Shown piece after piece: positions 1 through 8,846 of a DNA stretch of 64,000 nucleotides. This DNA comes from SIG672 sp045535095 (GTDB lineage: Bacteria > Bacillota > Clostridia > Oscillospirales > CAG-272). Position 1 is the stretch's first letter. Each line of letters starts with the position of its first letter. Location of the stretch: assembly GCA_045535095.1 (NCBI GenBank), contig JAZSKY010000042.1, forward strand, positions 23,767-87,766, written 5' to 3'. The notes under the pieces are model-generated. The model had not been told where the DNA came from. It saw only the letters and a list, made by a program, of their open reading frames with translations, and did no database searches. Position numbers and translations under genes: made by a program.

Positions 1-2025
1 GAGCTTGCACTCACCACCCACGATATGCCCGGCGCAGACGAAAACGGAATCTTCATAATGAACTCCTTCGTTTCCGAAAACGAGATCGGTAAGGATATAA
101 AGGACGTCCTTATGCTTTCCGATAAGTCGGTAGAGTTTGAGATCACCTCCAACCGTCCCGACTGCCTTTCGGTAATCGGTCTTGCAAGAGAGACCGCGGT
201 CAGCTTCGATAGAAAGCTTACTATCCCCACTCCCGAGGTAAAAGAGGGAAGCGGAGATATTTCCGAATATATTTCGGTTGACGTTGAGGACGCAGAGCTT
301 TGCCCCCGTTACAGCGCAAGAGTAATCAAGAACGTAAAGATCGAGCCCTCGCCTCTCTGGCTGAGAATGAGACTCCGCCCTTCGGGTGTCCGTCCGATCA
401 ATAATATCGTTGATATTACCAACTACGTTATGCTTGAGTACGGTCAGCCGATGCACGCGTTTGACTACGCAATGCTCGAGGGCAAGAAGATCGTAGTCCG
501 CCGCGCCGCAGAGGGCGAGAGCTTCAAGTCTCTTGACGATATCGACCATACCCTCAGTGCAAGCACCCTTGTTATTGCCGACGAAAAGAAGGCAGTAGCA
601 CTCGCAGGTGTTATGGGCGGAGCAAATAGCGAAATAAAGGATTCTACCACAACGGTAGTGTTCGAGTCTGCAAACTTCCTCGGCTCGTCTGTAAGACTTG
701 CCGCAAAGGCGCAGGGAATGAGAACCGAATCGAGCGGACGCTTTGAAAAGGGACTCGACCCCGAAAACACTATGGCGGCTCTTAACAGAGCGTGCGAGCT
801 TGTAAACCTTCTCGGAGCAGGCGAGGTAGTCGGCGGATATATCGACGTATATAAGAATAAGAAAGCGCCCACAACCGTTAAATTTGATGCGGCAAGAATC
901 AACGCATTCCTCGGAACAGAGGTCAGCGAGGATAAGATGCTCGAGATCCTTTCATCTCTCGGATGCAAGGTTGAAAACGGCGTGCTCACGTCTCCCTCCT
1001 ACCGCTCGGATATCGAGAATATGAACGATATTGCCGAGGAAATAGCAAGAATCTACGGATATAACAATATCCCGTCCACCCCCTTCAAGTGCGAGGTCAA
1101 GGCAGGAATGCTCACACCCAAGCAGGCGTATAAGGCAAGACTCCACAGTCTCCTTTGCTCGCTCGGAATCAGCCAGAGCGTGACCTTCTCCTTCGTATCT
1201 CCCAAGACTCTCGATACGATAAATCTCCCTGCAGACGCACCCGAAAGACGTCAGGTAGTTATCACTAACCCGCTTGGCGAGGATACCAGCGTTATGAGAA
1301 CGACTCTCATTCCGTCGGTACTCGGCGTTCTTGCAAGAAATAATAATCACCATTCGGATAGCGTTGCTCTCTATGAGCTCGGACATATTTATATCCCGAA
1401 TGAGGATATAAACGAGCTTCCAAATGAGCCTCTTAGACTCACCTTCGGATTCTACGGCAAGGGCGACTTCTATACTCTCAAGGGTATGGCAGAGGCGATC
1501 CTTACTGACGCGGGCATTGCAAAATACCGCTTCGCATCTGAGGCAAATAACCCGATCTTCCACCCCGGAAGATGCGCAAATATCATTGCAAGAGGCTTTG
1601 AGGTGGTCGGAACTATCGGTCAGATTCACCCGAAGGTTGCGGCAAATTACGGCTTTGACAGCCCCGTATATCTTGCCGATATCGACTTTGAAAAGCTCTT
1701 TAGCTTCTCAAGCTTCGATAAGCACTATAAGCCCCTTCCTAAGTATCCGCCCGTAGGACGTGACTTTGCGTTCATCTGCGATAAGGATACCGAGGCGGGA
1801 TCCATCGAGGACGTTATCCGCAAGGCGGCAGGCAAGCTCGTTGAGGAGGTCAGACTCTTTGACGTGTACGTCGGCGAGCGTCTCGGCGAGGGCAAGAAGA
1901 GCCTTGCATTCAGAGTAACCCTGCGCGCCGCAGACCACACTCTCACTGAGGACGAATGTGAAAAGACCTCTGCGAAGATCATCGCATCGGTTGAAAAGCA
2001 GCTCGGCATCAAGCTCAGAGGATAA
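1..2025 (+). CDS. pheT: Phenylalanine--tRNA ligase beta subunit, 5' partial
   Basis: Beta chain of the cytoplasmic alpha2-beta2 enzyme that charges tRNA-Phe. The reading frame is open from base 1 and enters mid-protein, so the start lies before the window. About 674 codons are present against a usual 790-800, so roughly the N-terminal 120-130 residues (including the start of the tRNA-binding-like domain) are missing. Visible parts are the B3/B4 editing core (SNRPDCLSVIGLARE, then RPSGVRPINNIVDITNYV), the B5 domain (EEIARIYGYNNIP), and the C-terminal anticodon-binding fold (YPPVGRDFAFICDKD). pheS would be expected just upstream. A terminator follows eight bases after the stop. Confidence 0.97.
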   Translation, partial: ELALTTHDMPGADENGIFIMNSFVSENEIGKDIKDVLMLSDKSVEFEITSNRPDCLSVIGLARETAVSFDRKLTIPTPEVKEGSGDISEYISVDVEDAELCPRYSARVIKNVKIEPSPLWLRMRLRPSGVRPINNIVDITNYVMLEYGQPMHAFDYAMLEGKKIVVRRAAEGESFKSLDDIDHTLSASTLVIADEKKAVALAGVMGGANSEIKDSTTTVVFESANFLGSSVRLAAKAQGMRTESSGRFEKGLDPENTMAALNRACELVNLLGAGEVVGGYIDVYKNKKAPTTVKFDAARINAFLGTEVSEDKMLEILSSLGCKVENGVLTSPSYRSDIENMNDIAEEIARIYGYNNIPSTPFKCEVKAGMLTPKQAYKARLHSLLCSLGISQSVTFSFVSPKTLDTINLPADAPERRQVVITNPLGEDTSVMRTTLIPSVLGVLARNNNHHSDSVALYELGHIYIPNEDINELPNEPLRLTFGFYGKGDFYTLKGMAEAILTDAGIAKYRFASEANNPIFHPGRCANIIARGFEVVGTIGQIHPKVAANYGFDSPVYLADIDFEKLFSFSSFDKHYKPLPKYPPVGRDFAFICDKDTEAGSIEDVIRKAAGKLVEEVRLFDVYVGERLGEGKKSLAFRVTLRAADHTLTEDECEKTSAKIIASVEKQLGIKLRG

Positions 2026-2031
2026 AAGAAT

Positions 2032-2063
2032 AAAAAGCCAAGTCAAACGACTTGGCTTTTTTT
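2032..2063 (+). terminator. Intrinsic terminator after pheT
   Basis: Perfect stem AAAAGCCAAGTC / GACTTGGCTTTT with a four-base loop, running into a T tract. It ends pheT transcription. The next gene faces the opposite way, and the A tract on the left could let it act in both directions. Confidence 0.9.
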
Positions 2064-2084
2064 ATGAATAATGAATAATTTCGG

Positions 2085-2873
2085 TCACTCCCCGAGAATA
2101 TTGAACGCCGTTTTGAGACTGACGAGTCTGTAAGATGCTATTGTCTCTCCCATACCGAGTATCCGCTCGTTTTCCTGAATGTATGCGTTAGGATGTAAAA
2201 CGAGGATCAAAGCGTCACTCTCGCAAATCTCACCGATGTCGCGCTGTACCTTGCGCCCTAAAAACGAAGGCCCGATGCGAGGAAAGAGTCCCTCGGTGTC
2301 CTCCTCAAACCGCTCGACGTCGCGTATGTTTTCGATCATATACGCCTTGCCGTTGCCGAATTTCTGCGAGGTGACCGTGCTTCTTCCAAAGATGTAACGC
2401 ACCGATTCAACAGAGCCGAGAATCCCGACCGTTATGCGCTTTTTCGGGCTTTTCACAAAGATATTATATGGCGTGCGCGATCCGCAGAAAATACATTTGA
2501 GAAGGCTTACGTCAGACTCACATTCGCCGTTCTTAATAAGAGAGCGCACGCGCGCATAGAGACGAAGTCGGATAAAAAGATATTTCGCTGTCGGAAGAAT
2601 GTGTCCGAAGAAAAGGGAAACGCCCCAGAGCGCCCACATAAAGAAGAGACGCACGTCCGAATATATCGCAATGGCCGAGAGAAACAGTATGGGAAATATC
2701 AGTAAAAGGTCCTTGTAAAAGCCGAAGCGGAAAAGGAAAAAAATCCTTCGTCTGAAATAGGTGTAAAGGACGAAAATTACCGATACAAAAAGAAAAAGCG
2801 CTGTAAATCTCGGGTAAATATACGCAAGGACGATAAGCGCAGTGTGAAATAAAAGTCCTAAAACAGAAAGCAT
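2085..2873 (-). CDS. Uncharacterised membrane protein
   Basis: I do not recognise this 262-residue protein. The first 100 or so residues are strongly hydrophobic with about four membrane helices separated by short basic loops (for example FRRRIFFLFRF). The rest, about 160 residues, looks soluble and probably cytoplasmic, with a CIFCGSRTP segment near residue 128 and a mixed alpha/beta pattern at the end. It is monocistronic, with its own promoter (2914-2942), and is convergent with pheT. No catalytic motif is evident. Confidence 0.7.
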   Translation of the reverse strand: MLSVLGLLFHTALIVLAYIYPRFTALFLFVSVIFVLYTYFRRRIFFLFRFGFYKDLLLIFPILFLSAIAIYSDVRLFFMWALWGVSLFFGHILPTAKYLFIRLRLYARVRSLIKNGECESDVSLLKCIFCGSRTPYNIFVKSPKKRITVGILGSVESVRYIFGRSTVTSQKFGNGKAYMIENIRDVERFEEDTEGLFPRIGPSFLGRKVQRDIGEICESDALILVLHPNAYIQENERILGMGETIASYRLVSLKTAFNILGE

Positions 2874-2913
2874 AAAAGCTCCTTTTGTACCTGAAAATAT
2901 GGCTTACAAAGTG

Positions 2914-2942
2914 ATTATAGCATAAAAATATGAAATTTTCAA
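2914..2942 (-). promoter_or_regulatory. Sigma-A promoter of the 2085-2873 gene
   Basis: Read on the minus strand, TTGAAA (2942-2937), a 17-base spacer, then TATAAT (2919-2914). It lies 41 bases before the ATG. Confidence 0.75.
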
Positions 2943-2960
2943 CATTTGAGAAAAACTTAT

Positions 2961-2996
2961 AAAAAAGGTCTCCGCCATTTTGACGGAGACCGATTT
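2961..2996 (-). terminator. Intrinsic terminator after the flippase gene
   Basis: Stem GGTCTCCG (2967-2974) / CGGAGACC (2984-2991); on the minus strand it is followed by six U. It starts directly after the flippase stop codon at 2997. Confidence 0.88.
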
Positions 2997-4529
2997 TTAT
3001 TTCTTGAATATCTTCTTTATCGGACCAAGCACGAGATCCTTCTCGTAGGCGTTCATTCCGAAAAGCCACATAGACGCGCAGTAGATAGCACTGTAAATTG
3101 CAATGCAGCCTACAAGGACTATAAGGCTTCCCATATTTACAAATTTCATCATCAGAATGCCCACAGCTATCGGGATAATAAGTCCTGCCGAAAGACGAAT
3201 TATGCTCTTCCAGAAGGCTATCATATTAACAAAGCAACGCTTGTGATAAAAGACGTTCATTATAAATCCGTTCGCGAGGACTACCGAAACTGCAGTACCG
3301 AACGCGCTTCCGACCGCTCCGTATATCTGACAGAGATATATCGAAAGTCCGAGATTTATAAGCGCCATTATGATATAAACCACCGAGCGGAACTGATGTC
3401 TGTTGAGCGCTCTCTGCGTCTCAATTCCGATGTTCTGAATAAGGGGTACCGTCGAGGGAATTATCAAAAGAAGGGCAACGTAGTAGGAGTCGCCGTACGA
3501 CTCGCTGCCCGTCCAGAAATAGATAAATTCACTGCCGAAGAAGATAACACCGGTGCAGAGAAGCATCAGAATAAGGTACTGTATTCGTCCGACCTTAATA
3601 AAAAGCGCGGTGAGCGTGTCCGTCATCTTCCGTGCGTCGTCTCTGAAGTCGTTTATGATTCGGTGTATCATAGGCGTAAATACGCTTGAAATCGAGGTAG
3701 AGAAGGTCTGGTAGTAGTGATGCAGCGAATATCCTATCGTGTAAACAGAAACGGCTGTCGTACCCTTGAAGCGTCCGAGAAGGACCTTGTCGATGTTGAG
3801 GTTTATCTGGTCAACTATCATATTGAGCGCGATAAACGCCGAATATGCGAATAGACTGCTGAATATTCCTTTTTCGGGGAGACCGATGATAAATCGCTGC
3901 TTGAGTACGCCTAAAACGTAGAAAAGGTAGATTCCGTCAACGATTATCGAAAGAGCGAGTGAAACGCTTACCATTGCAATAGACTTGTGTCCGTTCAAAA
4001 GAAGGATAATGGTAAGCATCGGGCTGATTACCGTTCTCGCGATGCCGAGAAGCTTAAGGAAAACGAATTTTTCGTGCGCCGAGATGATGTTTGCGAACAC
4101 TCCCATAGGGAAGGAGAGGGCAAGAGACGCGGTGAGAATCAGCATAAGCACTCTTGCTATTTCGTATTCGCGAGCGGTAAGACCGCTGTCGAATATCGCG
4201 TGGAGATTTGCCGTCAAAAAGAGGCCGCAAACGAGTACTATCGCACCGATTATCGAGAAAAGAAGCAAGAACAGACCGTTTAGCTTGTTTAGTGACTCGG
4301 TATCGTTGTTTCGTTTGTACTTGCTGTAATATCTGATATAACCGCTGTTGAATCCGAGATTCAGTATCGACATCATCGAGATAGTGGACGATGCTATATT
4401 GTATAGACCGTACTCGCTCTCACCGAGGAGCCTCAGCATCACAGGAGTATAAATTATACTTATAATGATGCTGACTGCCATCTGAACGTATGAAAGTATA
4501 GAGCCGATCTTTCGCTGGTTTAAATTCAT
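2997..4529 (-). CDS. MOP-superfamily polysaccharide flippase (Wzx/MATE-like)
   Basis: A 510-residue integral membrane protein with about 12-14 predicted helices. It is of the oligosaccharidyl-lipid flippase type that moves undecaprenyl-linked glycans across the cytoplasmic membrane. It opens with the family-typical MNLNQRKIGSILSYVQMAVS, then a helix pair ending in a short conserved loop (LRLLGESEYGLYNIASS), and has paired six-helix halves. Family membership is clear from the N-terminal signature and topology; the glycan is unknown because no glycosyltransferase genes lie nearby. It stands alone with its own promoter and terminator, unlike most flippases in capsule clusters. Confidence 0.85.
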   Translation of the reverse strand: MNLNQRKIGSILSYVQMAVSIIISIIYTPVMLRLLGESEYGLYNIASSTISMMSILNLGFNSGYIRYYSKYKRNNDTESLNKLNGLFLLLFSIIGAIVLVCGLFLTANLHAIFDSGLTAREYEIARVLMLILTASLALSFPMGVFANIISAHEKFVFLKLLGIARTVISPMLTIILLLNGHKSIAMVSVSLALSIIVDGIYLFYVLGVLKQRFIIGLPEKGIFSSLFAYSAFIALNMIVDQINLNIDKVLLGRFKGTTAVSVYTIGYSLHHYYQTFSTSISSVFTPMIHRIINDFRDDARKMTDTLTALFIKVGRIQYLILMLLCTGVIFFGSEFIYFWTGSESYGDSYYVALLLIIPSTVPLIQNIGIETQRALNRHQFRSVVYIIMALINLGLSIYLCQIYGAVGSAFGTAVSVVLANGFIMNVFYHKRCFVNMIAFWKSIIRLSAGLIIPIAVGILMMKFVNMGSLIVLVGCIAIYSAIYCASMWLFGMNAYEKDLVLGPIKKIFKK

Positions 4530-4567
4530 AAATACACCTTTTGGGAAAATATTTGTATATCCATATT

Positions 4568-4596
4568 ATGATACCATATATTACGGATAAAGTCAA
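4568..4596 (-). promoter_or_regulatory. Sigma-A promoter of the flippase gene
   Basis: Minus-strand TTGACT (4596-4591), 17 bases, TATCAT (4573-4568), about 40 bases before the flippase ATG. Confidence 0.7.
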
Positions 4597-4643
4597 TAGC
4601 AAAGAGAGAATGTTTATATTTATAAAAAATATTTTTGCTTTGC

Positions 4644-4672
4644 TTGACAATCGCGCGATTGTATGATATAAT
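4644..4672 (+). promoter_or_regulatory. Consensus sigma-A promoter of the DUF1836 operon
   Basis: TTGACA (4644-4649), 17-base spacer, TATAAT (4667-4672): a perfect consensus. Transcription should begin near 4679, which places the first in-frame ATG (4687) almost at the 5' end of the mRNA and favours the second ATG at 4711. Confidence 0.85.
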
Positions 4673-4710
4673 CACACACAGTTAAAATGCGTAAAGTGAA
4701 AGGCAAAAAT

Positions 4711-5295
4711 ATGAAATACACGATAAATACCGGTCTTATCCCGGGTACGGTTCTCAAAAAAAGCGATTATAGCGGAATTTCCGGCAAGGACTTTCTTGAT
4801 AAGATATATTTCTTCTCAGGCGGACTTATGCTGAGTCAGGTAAGGGAAGTATCGGGTGTTGACGGCTCGACCCTGCAAAACTGGGTCAAGCGCGGCTGGC
4901 TTGGAAATACGGTCAATAAGAAATACTCTAAGGAGCAGCTTGCGAGAATACTCATTATAAATATGATGAAAAGCAGTATGATGCTCGAAAAGATAGATTT
5001 CATTCTGCACTATATAAACGGTGAGATCGAGGACGCAAGCGACGATATTATCTCCGAGTCCGAGCTTTACGGATATATCTGCGATATATGTGAAAGATAC
5101 ACCGAGGCGGGACTTAGCGAGCCGAGTGAGCTTCGTAAAACGATCAGCGACTTCACCGACGAAAACTATACAGAGCCCTTTGAGGGCGCAAAAAAGAGAC
5201 TTGACAGCGCGCTTGAAATAATCATCGCGGCATACTTTGCGTCAAGCGTTGCAAGCTTTGCAAACGAGCTTTTCGGCGGACTTGAAAAACGATGA
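4711..5295 (+). CDS. DUF1836 family protein, MerR-like N-terminal HTH
   Basis: A 194-residue protein. The signature VREVSGVDGSTLQNWVKRGWLG followed by KKYSKEQLARILIINMM is that of DUF1836, a Firmicutes family with a MerR-like winged helix and an alpha-helical tail; its function is not established. I place the start at 4711 rather than 4687 because an AAAGG lies seven bases upstream of 4711, and 4687 falls only a few bases from the predicted transcription start. The stop codon overlaps the next gene's ATG by four bases (ATGA), so the two are translationally coupled. It may regulate, or act with, its partner. Confidence 0.8.
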   Translation: MKYTINTGLIPGTVLKKSDYSGISGKDFLDKIYFFSGGLMLSQVREVSGVDGSTLQNWVKRGWLGNTVNKKYSKEQLARILIINMMKSSMMLEKIDFILHYINGEIEDASDDIISESELYGYICDICERYTEAGLSEPSELRKTISDFTDENYTEPFEGAKKRLDSALEIIIAAYFASSVASFANELFGGLEKR

Positions 5296-7022
5296 GAGAT
5301 AATACCGTAAATGGCAAAAGCGGTGTTGTTTCAAACGGAAAGCTTATCGTTTATACAAACGGCCTAAAAATGTCCGAGATAAGAGGCTTTGGAAGCAGAG
5401 CGCTTCTCTCGGTGCTTCCCGTGCTGTCCGAGAGCTTTTATGACACCGAGGAAATATTTGATACAAACGCAAACAGCTATCACCAAAGCGTGTTTTCCAA
5501 AAGACATAAATTAACACAAAACTCTGAAAAGATAACAGAAATCTTCCAAAGCGCCCGTATTTGCGGCAAATTTTCGCAAGGCGGCGCTTTTGTTTGCGAG
5601 GTAGAGACGCTCAGTCCGATCGAGATAAATCTGGTCTCTCCGCCTTACGTGGAGACGGCGTTTTACCAAAATTACCGCATCGGATCAAGGGAAAAGAACG
5701 CCCTTCTTCTGAGAGAAGCGAGCGGCGAAAAGGGAATACTCGTCACCCTCTGCGGCGACGCCCGCTTTTCAGAAAACGGAGAGTCTGTGACACTCTTGCG
5801 CGGATTTTCAAGGATGATCTTCGCATTCGGCGAGGGCGAGGAGCGTATAAGATCGTCGCGTATCGCGATGCCTCCAAAATACTCGCCTGACGCGGTAAAA
5901 TATACAAGCGACACACCTCTTTGCGACGAGCTTTTACATATTCTTCTCTCGCATCAGTCTGACTGCGGCGGAGTTTTGGCATCGAGAAACGAGACCCTGT
6001 TCAGAATGGATAGCGTGCGTATGATCGTGAACGCATTTCTGAAATACGGAAACACCGAAAACGCCCGCGCTCTGCTCGGATTTTTCTGCGAAAGATTTGC
6101 CTCTGACGGTGCGTTTTACCAGATCTATTCTGCCGAGACTCTTCGCGGAAAGCGTCATTTTTGCGACTCTTCTCTCGGCTGCGCAGGTCTTGCTTCGGCA
6201 ATGCTTGACTATGCCAAAATAAGTGGAGATAACTCACTTTTAAAGAAAAACATCAAGATGATGCGAAGTGCGCTCTACGCGCAGTTTGACGCACTCACAA
6301 ACGGAGTAATGCCGTTTTCGGGTGCGGAGACCGAGCTTTCAGACTCGCTCGTCAGTATAAGAAGCAGGGAATACGCATCGCTTGAAGCAACCCTCTCGTT
6401 TGCCGAGTCAGTTCTCGATTTTTGCGACTACTGTGAGGAAAATGGGATAAAGCTTCCACACGATAACGGAAGCGCCGCAAGACGCGGCAGAGCGATCCTT
6501 GACGGCGTATCCGAGAATTTTATAAGAGACGGAGAGCCCTCTCTTTCCTCGATCGAAAGGAAAATAAGGCTTCCTCGCTTTTCGCACGGCGAGTGTGAGA
6601 TCTGCAGTAGAAAATTCTCACGTATATACTACGGAGAGCTTGAGCTTACAAGCGAAAATACGTACGCCTGTCCGCGATGCTACGCAGCCTTCACCCCCTC
6701 GGACGAAAGAGCGGATATTACGGAAGGCAACTCCTTTTCAACCCTTGCCGCCGCGATTCTGCTCTCAAGCGAGCGATTTGTAAAATCGTACGGAGCAAAA
6801 GAGTCGAAAAAGATGCTCGAGAGAGCGCTTCTCGTAAGGAAAAACGGAGGCGATATGACGAGCGTGCGCGCCGACTGTCTCCTTCTTCTTTCAGCAAGAA
6901 AACTCGGACTTGATGCCGATTTTCTGGAAAGCGAAATAAAAAGTCAGGCTGAGTGCGGACGCCTTGCCGGAGAGTCGTTTGACACGAAAACCGTTGCGTC
7001 GCTCCTTCTTGCACTTGAATAA
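5292..7022 (+). CDS. Large uncharacterised protein, (alpha/alpha)6-like, with embedded zinc knuckle
   Basis: A 576-residue cytoplasmic protein with no signal peptide. The first 200 residues are beta-rich. From about residue 230 there are repeated helical hairpins in the style of six-hairpin glycosidases (GGVLASRNETLFRMDSVRMI; EYASLEATLSFAESVLDF). I see no canonical Arg-Asp or Glu catalytic motif of the GH15 or GH65 type, so enzymatic activity is uncertain. Around residues 435-465 there is a rubredoxin-like pair CEIC ... CPRC, which should bind zinc and is unusual in this fold. It is coupled by a 4-base overlap to the DUF1836 gene upstream. The fold assignment is inference; the gene itself is certain. 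Confidence 0.75.
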   Translation: MRDNTVNGKSGVVSNGKLIVYTNGLKMSEIRGFGSRALLSVLPVLSESFYDTEEIFDTNANSYHQSVFSKRHKLTQNSEKITEIFQSARICGKFSQGGAFVCEVETLSPIEINLVSPPYVETAFYQNYRIGSREKNALLLREASGEKGILVTLCGDARFSENGESVTLLRGFSRMIFAFGEGEERIRSSRIAMPPKYSPDAVKYTSDTPLCDELLHILLSHQSDCGGVLASRNETLFRMDSVRMIVNAFLKYGNTENARALLGFFCERFASDGAFYQIYSAETLRGKRHFCDSSLGCAGLASAMLDYAKISGDNSLLKKNIKMMRSALYAQFDALTNGVMPFSGAETELSDSLVSIRSREYASLEATLSFAESVLDFCDYCEENGIKLPHDNGSAARRGRAILDGVSENFIRDGEPSLSSIERKIRLPRFSHGECEICSRKFSRIYYGELELTSENTYACPRCYAAFTPSDERADITEGNSFSTLAAAILLSSERFVKSYGAKESKKMLERALLVRKNGGDMTSVRADCLLLLSARKLGLDADFLESEIKSQAECGRLAGESFDTKTVASLLLALE

Positions 7023-7023
7023 A

Positions 7024-7058
7024 TAAAAGCGAGGAATTTTGCAATTCCTCGCTTTTTT
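7024..7058. terminator. Bidirectional intrinsic terminator
   Basis: Stem AAAAGCGAGGAATT / AATTCCTCGCTTTT with a TTGC loop between two convergent genes, and A/T tracts on both sides. Confidence 0.9.
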
Positions 7059-7062
7059 CATT

Positions 7063-7401
7063 TTAAACGATCTTCTCGCCGAGACACTTTCCGCCGAGTA
7101 TGTGGAAGTGCAGATGCTGTACGCTCTGGCAAGCGTCCTCTCCGCAGTTGGATATAACTCTGTATCCCTTTGTGAGTCCCGCCTCGGATGCGATCTTCGG
7201 AATAGCGGCGAATATCTTTGCGATAACGTCAGCGTTTTCGGGGGTGATGCCGTCCATCGAGGGAATGTGCATCTTGGGAATTATAAGAATGTGTACGGGC
7301 GCCTGGGGAGCGATGTCGTAGAATGCGAAAACGCTCTCGTCCTCATATACCTTGTTTGCAGGAATGTCGCCGTTTATTATTTTACAAAAAAGACAGTTCA
7401 T
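7063..7401 (-). CDS. HIT family nucleotide-binding protein (Hint-like)
   Basis: A 112-residue histidine-triad protein, the usual length for bacterial Hint, which hydrolyses nucleoside phosphoramidates. It begins CLFCKIINGDIP, a Zn-type C-x-x-C N-terminus, and carries the triad HLHFHILGG near the C-terminus (H-x-H-x-H-x-x); the central His is the nucleophile. It is monocistronic between a bidirectional terminator and an upstream AT-rich spacer. The physiological substrate is unknown. Confidence 0.95.
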   Translation of the reverse strand: MNCLFCKIINGDIPANKVYEDESVFAFYDIAPQAPVHILIIPKMHIPSMDGITPENADVIAKIFAAIPKIASEAGLTKGYRVISNCGEDACQSVQHLHFHILGGKCLGEKIV

Positions 7402-7524
7402 AGTTTAAAATCTCCTTGTTTTTTTATATTTTACCACAGAAGAAGCGCAAGTTCAAGTCCGCAGAGAAAATTTTGAAAATTTTTTTGAGTTTTCGGTAAT
7501 ATCTATCAAGTTTTGCTGCACACG

Positions 7525-7553
7525 TTGACAAAAGAGTAAAAATATGCTACAAT
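7525..7553 (+). promoter_or_regulatory. Sigma-A promoter of the cysteine-rich protein/radical SAM pair
   Basis: TTGACA (7525-7530), 17 bases, TACAAT (7548-7553), followed by AAAGGAGAAGG as ribosome-binding site before the ATG at 7586. Confidence 0.8.
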
Positions 7554-7585
7554 AAAGGCGAAAGAAAACCGAAAGGAGAAGGTGT

Positions 7586-8170
7586 ATGAACGGAAAACGC
7601 AAATGTAAGATCTTAAAAGAAATTCGCAAACAGATAGCAGAGCAGAATGATATTGAATTTATCACCTCTGAATGTACGCATAAGGGAACTTGCAAGGGTA
7701 CTTGTCCGAAATGCGAGGCAGAGGTAGTTTATCTTGAAAACGAGCTCAGAAAACGCGAAGCTCTCGGCAAAAGGGTGGTAGTTGCAGGACTTGCACTTTC
7801 TCTTGCCACAATGTCATTTGGATGTGCGGACACCCTCACAGATGATACTGATAGCAGCATAGATGATATGCAGGGCATTGCTGAGCGCAATCCTGATTTT
7901 ACCGAGCTTCTTTCTCTCAACGAAGCTGCAAGAAACGCCTATATTTCGGGCTTTGCGCAAAGCGAGCTGCGAAGAGCGTGGCAAAACGACGATGCGGTTC
8001 TTGGCGATGATCTCGATATCTTTTATATGTCCGCACAATATGAAGAATTTGAGATTCGTGTAACCTATGATGAAAACGGACGTGCGAAATCGATTGATAT
8101 CACGATTATATCGGAGCTTATGGGTGAGCCTGTGGACGAGTTTGTGGGCGATATTCCGCCCGAGCAGTAA
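7586..8170 (+). CDS. Cysteine-rich membrane-anchored protein of unknown function
   Basis: A 194-residue protein in three parts. Residues 1-60 are soluble and basic, with a helix (KILKEIRKQIAEQ) and four cysteines at 30, 36, 40 and 43 (C-x5-C-x3-C-x2-C, within GTCKGTCPKCEAE), an arrangement suited to an Fe-S cluster or zinc. Residues 63-79 are a hydrophobic stretch ending SFGC, which may be a membrane anchor or weak lipobox. Residues 80-194 are acidic. From memory, similar cysteine-rich proteins sit next to small radical SAM enzymes in other gut Clostridia. The next gene starts four bases after this stop, so the two are co-translated. I cannot assign a function; candidates are radical SAM substrate, metal scaffold or electron donor. 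Confidence 0.8.
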   Translation: MNGKRKCKILKEIRKQIAEQNDIEFITSECTHKGTCKGTCPKCEAEVVYLENELRKREALGKRVVVAGLALSLATMSFGCADTLTDDTDSSIDDMQGIAERNPDFTELLSLNEAARNAYISGFAQSELRRAWQNDDAVLGDDLDIFYMSAQYEEFEIRVTYDENGRAKSIDITIISELMGEPVDEFVGDIPPEQ

Positions 8171-8174
8171 GGAT

Positions 8175-8792
8175 ATGGAAATAAGAGCGCCAATCGTCGG
8201 ATACTCACGCCATAGAATTGACACGGACGGGCAGGGAGTTACTACACTCGTTATATTTCACGGTTGCCCATTAAGATGTAAATGGTGCATAAATCCGTAC
8301 ACATTTGATCCAAACACGAAATATACCCAAACCACACCCGTAGAGCTTTACGAAAAGCTTAAAGTTGACGATATCTATTTTCGCGCAAGCGGTGGCGGAG
8401 TCACCTTCGGCGGAGGAGAGCCTCTGCTTCGAGCTGAGTTCATAAAGGATTTTCGAGCAATATGCGGAGATGCTTGGAAAATCTGCGTAGAGACCTCACT
8501 TTCCGTGCCGTGGGAGAATGTTTCTCTTGCAAGCGAATGTGTCGATAAATTCTACGTTGACTGCAAGGACACAAGCCCCGAAATCTACCGTAGATATACG
8601 GGAAAGGATAACGCTATCGTCCTTGAAAATCTTGAAAAGCTGATCAAAAAAGTCGGACCCGAAAGGGTAGTTGTGAGACTTCCGCTTATCCCCGAGTTCA
8701 ACACAGACGAGGATAGGGAAAAGAGCAAAAAGCTTCTTTCGGAAATAGGAGTTTTGAACTTTGATCTGTTTAACTACGTAATAAAGCACTGA
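8175..8792 (+). CDS. Small radical SAM protein, activase-like
   Basis: A 205-residue radical SAM enzyme. The cluster motif is C31-x3-C35-x2-C38 (GCPLRCKWC), followed by GGGVTFGGGEPLL, the SAM-binding GGE motif in the style of glycyl-radical-enzyme activases. It is shorter than PflA (about 245), has no ferredoxin insert and no auxiliary cluster cysteines. I choose ATG 8175, preceded by AAGGA, instead of an in-frame start at 8067 that would run through the upstream gene. No glycyl radical enzyme is adjacent; its partner is more likely the cysteine-rich protein upstream. The reaction is unknown. Confidence 0.85.
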   Translation: MEIRAPIVGYSRHRIDTDGQGVTTLVIFHGCPLRCKWCINPYTFDPNTKYTQTTPVELYEKLKVDDIYFRASGGGVTFGGGEPLLRAEFIKDFRAICGDAWKICVETSLSVPWENVSLASECVDKFYVDCKDTSPEIYRRYTGKDNAIVLENLEKLIKKVGPERVVVRLPLIPEFNTDEDREKSKKLLSEIGVLNFDLFNYVIKH

Positions 8793-8806
8793 AAGTGCAA
8801 AAATAT

Positions 8807-8846
8807 CGGTGTCAGGAGAAATTTTCCACTTGACACCGAATTTTTT
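8807..8846 (+). terminator. Terminator overlapping the next promoter
   Basis: Arms CGGTGTCA (8807-8814) and TGACACCG (8831-8838) with a 16-base loop, then T6 at 8841-8846. The 3' arm contains the -35 hexamer of the following promoter. Confidence 0.7.
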
